From assembly GCA_022842065.1 (NCBI GenBank), contig JALHQH010000016.1, positions 152,453-216,452 on the forward strand: a DNA stretch of 64,000 bases, given 5' to 3'. Shown one piece after another: positions 60,281 to 64,000 of this stretch. Numbering within the stretch: position 1 is the stretch's first letter; every line of letters starts with the position of its first letter. A program made the translations under genes and the position numbers. Below the pieces are notes generated by a model. It saw only the letters and a list, made by a program, of their open reading frames with translations. It ran no database searches and was not told where the DNA came from. This DNA comes from Caldilineaceae bacterium (GTDB lineage Bacteria > Chloroflexota > Anaerolineae > Caldilineales > Caldilineaceae).

Positions 60281-61804
60281 ATGATGCACAGTGGCATGAG
60301 TCGTCGTGATTTCCTACGTTTTACTGGCAGCACAGCCGCAGTTGCGGTTCTGGCTGCCTGCGCGCCCGGTGTCGCCCCTACCGGTGGGGGTGAGGCCGCC
60401 AGCGCCGAACCCGTTATCGTTCGTTATGCGGGGTTGGAATCGATGGGGTCGGCGGTGGAGAATTTCCTCAAGCCCTATCTCGAAGAAAAGGGGATTACGT
60501 TAGAGCGTGGCTCGTTTGGGCAGCAGGAATTGACCGACAAGATCATGCAGTCGGTGGCGACCGGCACCTACCTGGCCGATATTTATCAGTTTGAGAGTAA
60601 TGCGCGCGCCGATGTGATTGGGGCCAAGGCGATCCTGGAAGTGCCGGAAGAGGTGCAAGCCGCGGTCGAGATCGAAGATGTGCTGCCCGGCATCCTCAAA
60701 ACGTTGACCTGGGAAGGCAAAGTTTACGCCCTGCCCTATGATGGCGACATCCACTACTACTCTTTCCGCAAAGATCTCTTCGCCGATGCGGCCATCAACG
60801 GCGACTTCAAAGCGCGCTATGGCTATGATCTCGACCCGGTCAATGGCGCGGCCACCTGGGATCAATGGCGCAATATTGCCGAATTCTTCACCGGCTGGGA
60901 TTGGAACGGGGATGGCAAAACCGACAGCGATTTTGGCATTGCGTGTATGACCAAACGCGGTGATACCGCCTGGTGGGGCTTCCATTCCCGCGCCACCGCC
61001 TATGCCAAACACCCAGATGATCCCGGCTATTTCATGGATACTACTACCGGCGAAGCTCGGGTCAACAACCCCGGCTTTGTGCGCGCCCTAACCGAATGGG
61101 TCGAAGAGAATACCAAGTGGGCACCCCCCGGTGGCACCGGCTTTACTTATGGCGATTCGCTGAACGCCATCGCCGGTGGCCGTGCCGTTCAGACCTATAA
61201 CTGGGATTCGGTCAGCGTGGCGGCGTCGGATGCGGCCTCGGTGATCAAGGGCAAACAGGGCTATAACATTCTGCCGGGTTCAACCGAGGTCTATAATGCA
61301 AAGAGCGGTGAGTGGGATGGCTTTGAAACCCCCAGCAATGCCCCCTACCAGGCTTTTGGCGGTTGGGTGATTTCGGTCTCTGCGCAGACCGAGGCCAGTG
61401 TGATGGACCATGTGTGGGCGCTGGTGACGCACCTTACCAACCCCGAGAGCGGACTCTGGTTTGTTACCAATCCGACCGGTTGCAGCCCCTATCGCTTGAG
61501 CCAACTGCAAAATGTCGATGAATTTGCCAATGGCGCATTGCAGTTGGGCGAAGAAGTGGCCACCGATTATCTCGATGCGGCCCAGCGCACCCTAGAACAT
61601 CCAAATGCGGTGGTCGATTTTGCCATGCCAGGGTGGACGCAATACCGCGATGCCCTGGAATTAGGGGTCTCTAAAGCCTTAGCCGGTGAAGCCGATCCGC
61701 AAACTGCCCTCGACGAAGTGAAAGCCGCCTTCGACGAGATCAGTGATCGCATGGGGGGGCTCGAGCGCCAAGCTGAGATTTACAAGCTGGTGTTGGGCGT
61801 TTAA
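60281..61804 (+). CDS. CUT1-type ABC transporter solute-binding lipoprotein, second
   Basis: The 507-residue protein has the twin-arginine motif SRRDFLRFTG and lipobox LAAC. The mature part is a family-1 sugar-binding protein (VYALPYDGDIHYYSFRKDLF; NAIAGGRAVQTYNWDS). AAGGAG lies upstream of tandem ATG codons. It leads an operon with two permeases. It is little like the 31610 protein, so a different sugar or oligosaccharide is expected. Confidence 0.92.
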   Translation: MMHSGMSRRDFLRFTGSTAAVAVLAACAPGVAPTGGGEAASAEPVIVRYAGLESMGSAVENFLKPYLEEKGITLERGSFGQQELTDKIMQSVATGTYLADIYQFESNARADVIGAKAILEVPEEVQAAVEIEDVLPGILKTLTWEGKVYALPYDGDIHYYSFRKDLFADAAINGDFKARYGYDLDPVNGAATWDQWRNIAEFFTGWDWNGDGKTDSDFGIACMTKRGDTAWWGFHSRATAYAKHPDDPGYFMDTTTGEARVNNPGFVRALTEWVEENTKWAPPGGTGFTYGDSLNAIAGGRAVQTYNWDSVSVAASDAASVIKGKQGYNILPGSTEVYNAKSGEWDGFETPSNAPYQAFGGWVISVSAQTEASVMDHVWALVTHLTNPESGLWFVTNPTGCSPYRLSQLQNVDEFANGALQLGEEVATDYLDAAQRTLEHPNAVVDFAMPGWTQYRDALELGVSKALAGEADPQTALDEVKAAFDEISDRMGGLERQAEIYKLVLGV

Positions 61805-62100
61805 GGCAAATCGGCAAGATGTCATTCACGAAGACACACGCAGAAAAATTCCCTTCGTGTGTCTTCGTGGATTGTTACGGCTCAACCGGAGTGCAGGGGT
61901 TGACAAGCCCGCCCTGGGCTAAAGCCACAGGGCTAGATAACAACGCCGGGTAAACCCGGCTAAGGGAGCCGGGTTTACTCGGCGTTGTTATCTGGCCCGG
62001 GTGCCTGCTGGGCGCGTTGACGGCGGGGTGGGGATGGCAACCCCCTAAGATCCCATTGAACCATTGTTATTTGTTTAAAAATGGCCTGAGAGGTACGTGT
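61805..62100. repeat. Intergenic palindromes between binding protein and permease genes
   Basis: No gene. The 26-nt word 61909-61934 (CTGGGCTAAAGCCACAGG core) is an exact inverted copy of 6534-6559. Next to it, arms 61935-61947/61981-61993 (AGATAACAACGCC) pair perfectly around an inner GTAAACCCGGCT/AGCCGGGTTTAC stem. A further ACACGAAG/CTTCGTGT-type hairpin follows the binding-protein stop. Confidence 0.8.
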
Positions 62101-63048
62101 ATGGCTGGTAATACGACGGCGCTTTCGCCAAAGCAGATGCGCCCAACTGCCTTGAAACGCGGGCGCTTTGAATTGCGTGACCGGACCTGGGGTTGGATTT
62201 TGCTTTTGCCGGCCGTAATCGTGGTCGCACTTTTATTGATCGGCCCTGTGCTATGGACGCTCTATGCGGCGTTTACCGATCTGCATCTCTTTCGCATTGG
62301 GGTGGAGACCGAATTTGTGGGGCTGAAGAACTTCCAAAAGTTGCTCGAAAACGATTCGTTTTGGCGCACGGTGCGCAATACGTTGGTCTTCATGTTGGGC
62401 GTCTTGCCGGCACAGCTCACCATTGGGCTGGTCGTGGCGATCTGTCTGGACAATATAACCATCGGGCGTAAATTTTTCCGCACCTGGTTTCTGATGCCGA
62501 TGATGATCAGCCCGGTGGTAGTGTCGTTGGTGGTGGGGCGGATGCTCTTTGCTGAGGATATTGGGCCGATCAATGAGCTGTTGCGCGCGTTTGGTGGTAA
62601 AGGCATCCCCTGGTTTACCCACCCAACCTGGGCGATGGTGACGGTGATCATTGTCGATGTCTGGCAGTGGAGTTCGTTTATGATCTTGATGATCATGGCC
62701 GGCCTGCAAGGGATTCCACCCGATCTGCACGAAGCCGCCCGCGTCGATGGTGCCAGCGCTTGGCAAGGCTATTGGTATATCACCTTTCCCTTGCTTATTC
62801 CTATCATCGTGACGGCCTTATTGGTCCGGGCGATTGATGCCTTTAAAGTGGCGGATATTATCATGGTGCTAACCGGTGGTGGCCCTGGGCAAGCGACGGA
62901 AACGGTCACGGTGGCGATCTATCGCGCTGGGGTCAAAGGCGGCGATCTGGCCCTGGGCAGCAGCCAGGCTTATCTGTTATTGCTGATCATGTTGGTCTTT
63001 GGCGGTGCCTTTTTGTATATGTCACGCCGCGCGATCAAGCGTGGTTAA
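62101..63048 (+). CDS. Sugar ABC transporter permease, MalF-like, second
   Basis: About 315 residues with the EAA loop DLHEAARVDGASAWQGYWY and a membrane-helix start at WGWILLLPAVIVVALLLIG. GAGAGG upstream supports ATG 62101; the open frame from 62017 extends into the palindrome and is not used. Partner of the 63066 permease. Confidence 0.92.
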   Translation: MAGNTTALSPKQMRPTALKRGRFELRDRTWGWILLLPAVIVVALLLIGPVLWTLYAAFTDLHLFRIGVETEFVGLKNFQKLLENDSFWRTVRNTLVFMLGVLPAQLTIGLVVAICLDNITIGRKFFRTWFLMPMMISPVVVSLVVGRMLFAEDIGPINELLRAFGGKGIPWFTHPTWAMVTVIIVDVWQWSSFMILMIMAGLQGIPPDLHEAARVDGASAWQGYWYITFPLLIPIIVTALLVRAIDAFKVADIIMVLTGGGPGQATETVTVAIYRAGVKGGDLALGSSQAYLLLLIMLVFGGAFLYMSRRAIKRG

Positions 63049-63065
63049 CATAAGGATTGGTTCTG

Positions 63066-63920
63066 ATGGGTATTCACGGGCGCAAGCGCCTCGCAAACAC
63101 GATCTCATACACGGTGTTGATTCTTTGGTCACTGATCCTCTTCTTTCCGATCTACTGGGTGGTGATCGCTTCCTTCAAGTCGCAAATCGACTTTGCGGTT
63201 AAATCACGCTATCTGCCCTGGGTTGATTTTCAGCCAACCTTACAAGCTTGGCATTATCTGTTGGTCGAGCGCTTTGCCTGGTTTATGGGGCCATTTACCA
63301 ACAGCCTGATCATTGCATTTATTTCTTCGATCATCGCCTTGGTGATTGGCTCGATGGCGGGCTATGCGTTGGCGCGCTTCAAATTTGGCGGCCACAGTGA
63401 TTCGATTGTACTGGCCTTTATGTCGCAACGCATGTTTCCGGGGGCGCTCTTTATCCTCGCCTTTCTGGTTATGTTCCGCGAACTGCAATTACTAGACACA
63501 CGCACCGCCTTGATCATTGTCTATGCCAGCGGTGCCGTGCCCTTTGTCGTTTGGGTCATGCGCGACTTTTTCGAGAGCCTGCCGGTGGAGATCGAAGAGA
63601 GTGCGATGATCGATGGCGCGTCGCGGCTGGTCATTATTTTTCGCATTGCCATGCCCCTCGCCGCGCCTGGTTTGGTGGCCGTCTTTGTGCTCTGCCTGAT
63701 CGGCGCGTGGAATGAATATCTGGTGGCGCTCACCCTCACCTTCCGCCAATCGATCACCATTCCGCTCTTTATGGGGATGCAGATCAGCATGACCGGCTAC
63801 ACCGAATGGTGGAACATGAGCGCCATCGCCTTGGTGAGCGTGCTCCCCGTCATTGTCGCCGGCATGGTCCTGGAAAAATATATCACCGGCGGCCTCACCT
63901 TCGGCGCGTTGAAGGGGTGA
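63066..63920 (+). CDS. Sugar ABC transporter permease, MalG-like, second
   Basis: About 284 residues with EAA loop EIEESAMIDGASRLVIIF. AAGGA supports ATG 63066 rather than TTG 63057. No ATPase gene follows in the last 80 bases of the window; it may lie beyond the edge or the ATPase at 35191 may be shared. Confidence 0.92.
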   Translation: MGIHGRKRLANTISYTVLILWSLILFFPIYWVVIASFKSQIDFAVKSRYLPWVDFQPTLQAWHYLLVERFAWFMGPFTNSLIIAFISSIIALVIGSMAGYALARFKFGGHSDSIVLAFMSQRMFPGALFILAFLVMFRELQLLDTRTALIIVYASGAVPFVVWVMRDFFESLPVEIEESAMIDGASRLVIIFRIAMPLAAPGLVAVFVLCLIGAWNEYLVALTLTFRQSITIPLFMGMQISMTGYTEWWNMSAIALVSVLPVIVAGMVLEKYITGGLTFGALKG

Positions 63921-64000
63921 CGCTACTCGTAACCACGCTCAGCGTGGTTATGCCGCGCCCAGTGGGCTCCCGACGCGCCGCGTCCCCAGGACGCGGAGCG
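63921..64000. other. Intergenic end of the window
   Basis: It holds the palindrome AACCACGCtcaGCGTGGTT (63931-63951 region) and GC-rich CGCGTCC/GGACGCG words that resemble the palindromes at 36300-36390. No coding sequence is visible. Confidence 0.6.

Overview
The window looks like chromosomal DNA from a GC-rich, heterotrophic bacterium. The best guess is the Chloroflexota (Anaerolineae/Caldilineae type). This rests on gene style: twin-arginine lipoprotein solute-binding proteins, HyuA/HyuB carboxylase-hydantoinase genes, many DegT, Gfo/Idh/MocA and BNR-propeller genes, and intergenic gaps packed with palindromes. No ribosomal or other taxonomic marker is present, so the assignment is an inference. 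No tRNA, rRNA or CRISPR array was seen.

Layout. (A) 0.5-10.8 kb, plus strand: HyuA, a DegT aminotransferase, two Gfo/Idh/MocA oxidoreductases, HyuB, a 68-residue zinc-ribbon protein and a second HyuA. (B) 11.0-20.4 kb: one monocistronic 9.3-kb gene for a 3110-residue protein with six LamG-like domains, two inserted beta-trefoil-like domains and coiled coils, closed by a strong bidirectional terminator. (C) 20.5-28.6 kb, minus strand and visibly lower in GC: DUF2156 protein, FAD amine oxidase, threonine-synthase-like PLP enzyme, sulfotransferase, a P-type ATPase without the metal-binding CPC motif, and a flavin aromatic-hydroxylase-type monooxygenase. This looks like an acquired small-molecule pathway. 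(D) 29.0-43.1 kb, plus strand: a decayed IS5-type transposase, a HyuB fused to the same zinc ribbon that is free-standing in region A, a complete CUT1-type sugar ABC transporter, an M20 deacylase, DegT, an FG-GAP propeller, a tandem amidohydrolase and a BNR propeller. (E) 43.4-48.2 kb: a peptide-type ABC transporter (binding protein and two permeases, no ATPases) and an MDR dehydrogenase. (F) 48.4-49.6 kb: a stand-alone IS200/IS605-type TnpB. (G) 49.7-59.8 kb: jelly-roll protein, four more BNR propellers, a TIM-barrel-type protein, a conserved unknown protein and a second threonine-synthase-like enzyme. (H) 60.3-63.9 kb: a second CUT1 transporter without an ATPase.

How it fits together. Regions A, D, E, G and H read as uptake and intracellular breakdown of an uncommon nitrogen-containing carbohydrate or amide: transporters import it, cytosolic propeller-fold proteins and an M20 deacylase act on it, DegT and Gfo/Idh/MocA enzymes handle amino/keto groups, and HyuA/HyuB plus zinc ribbon carry out an ATP-dependent ring-opening or carboxylation step. 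The substrate cannot be read from the sequence.

Intergenic DNA is unusual. Many gaps hold palindromes nested inside other palindromes, and the outer arms recur at distant sites around different inner cores. A stem-loop follows the binding-protein gene in all three transporter operons.
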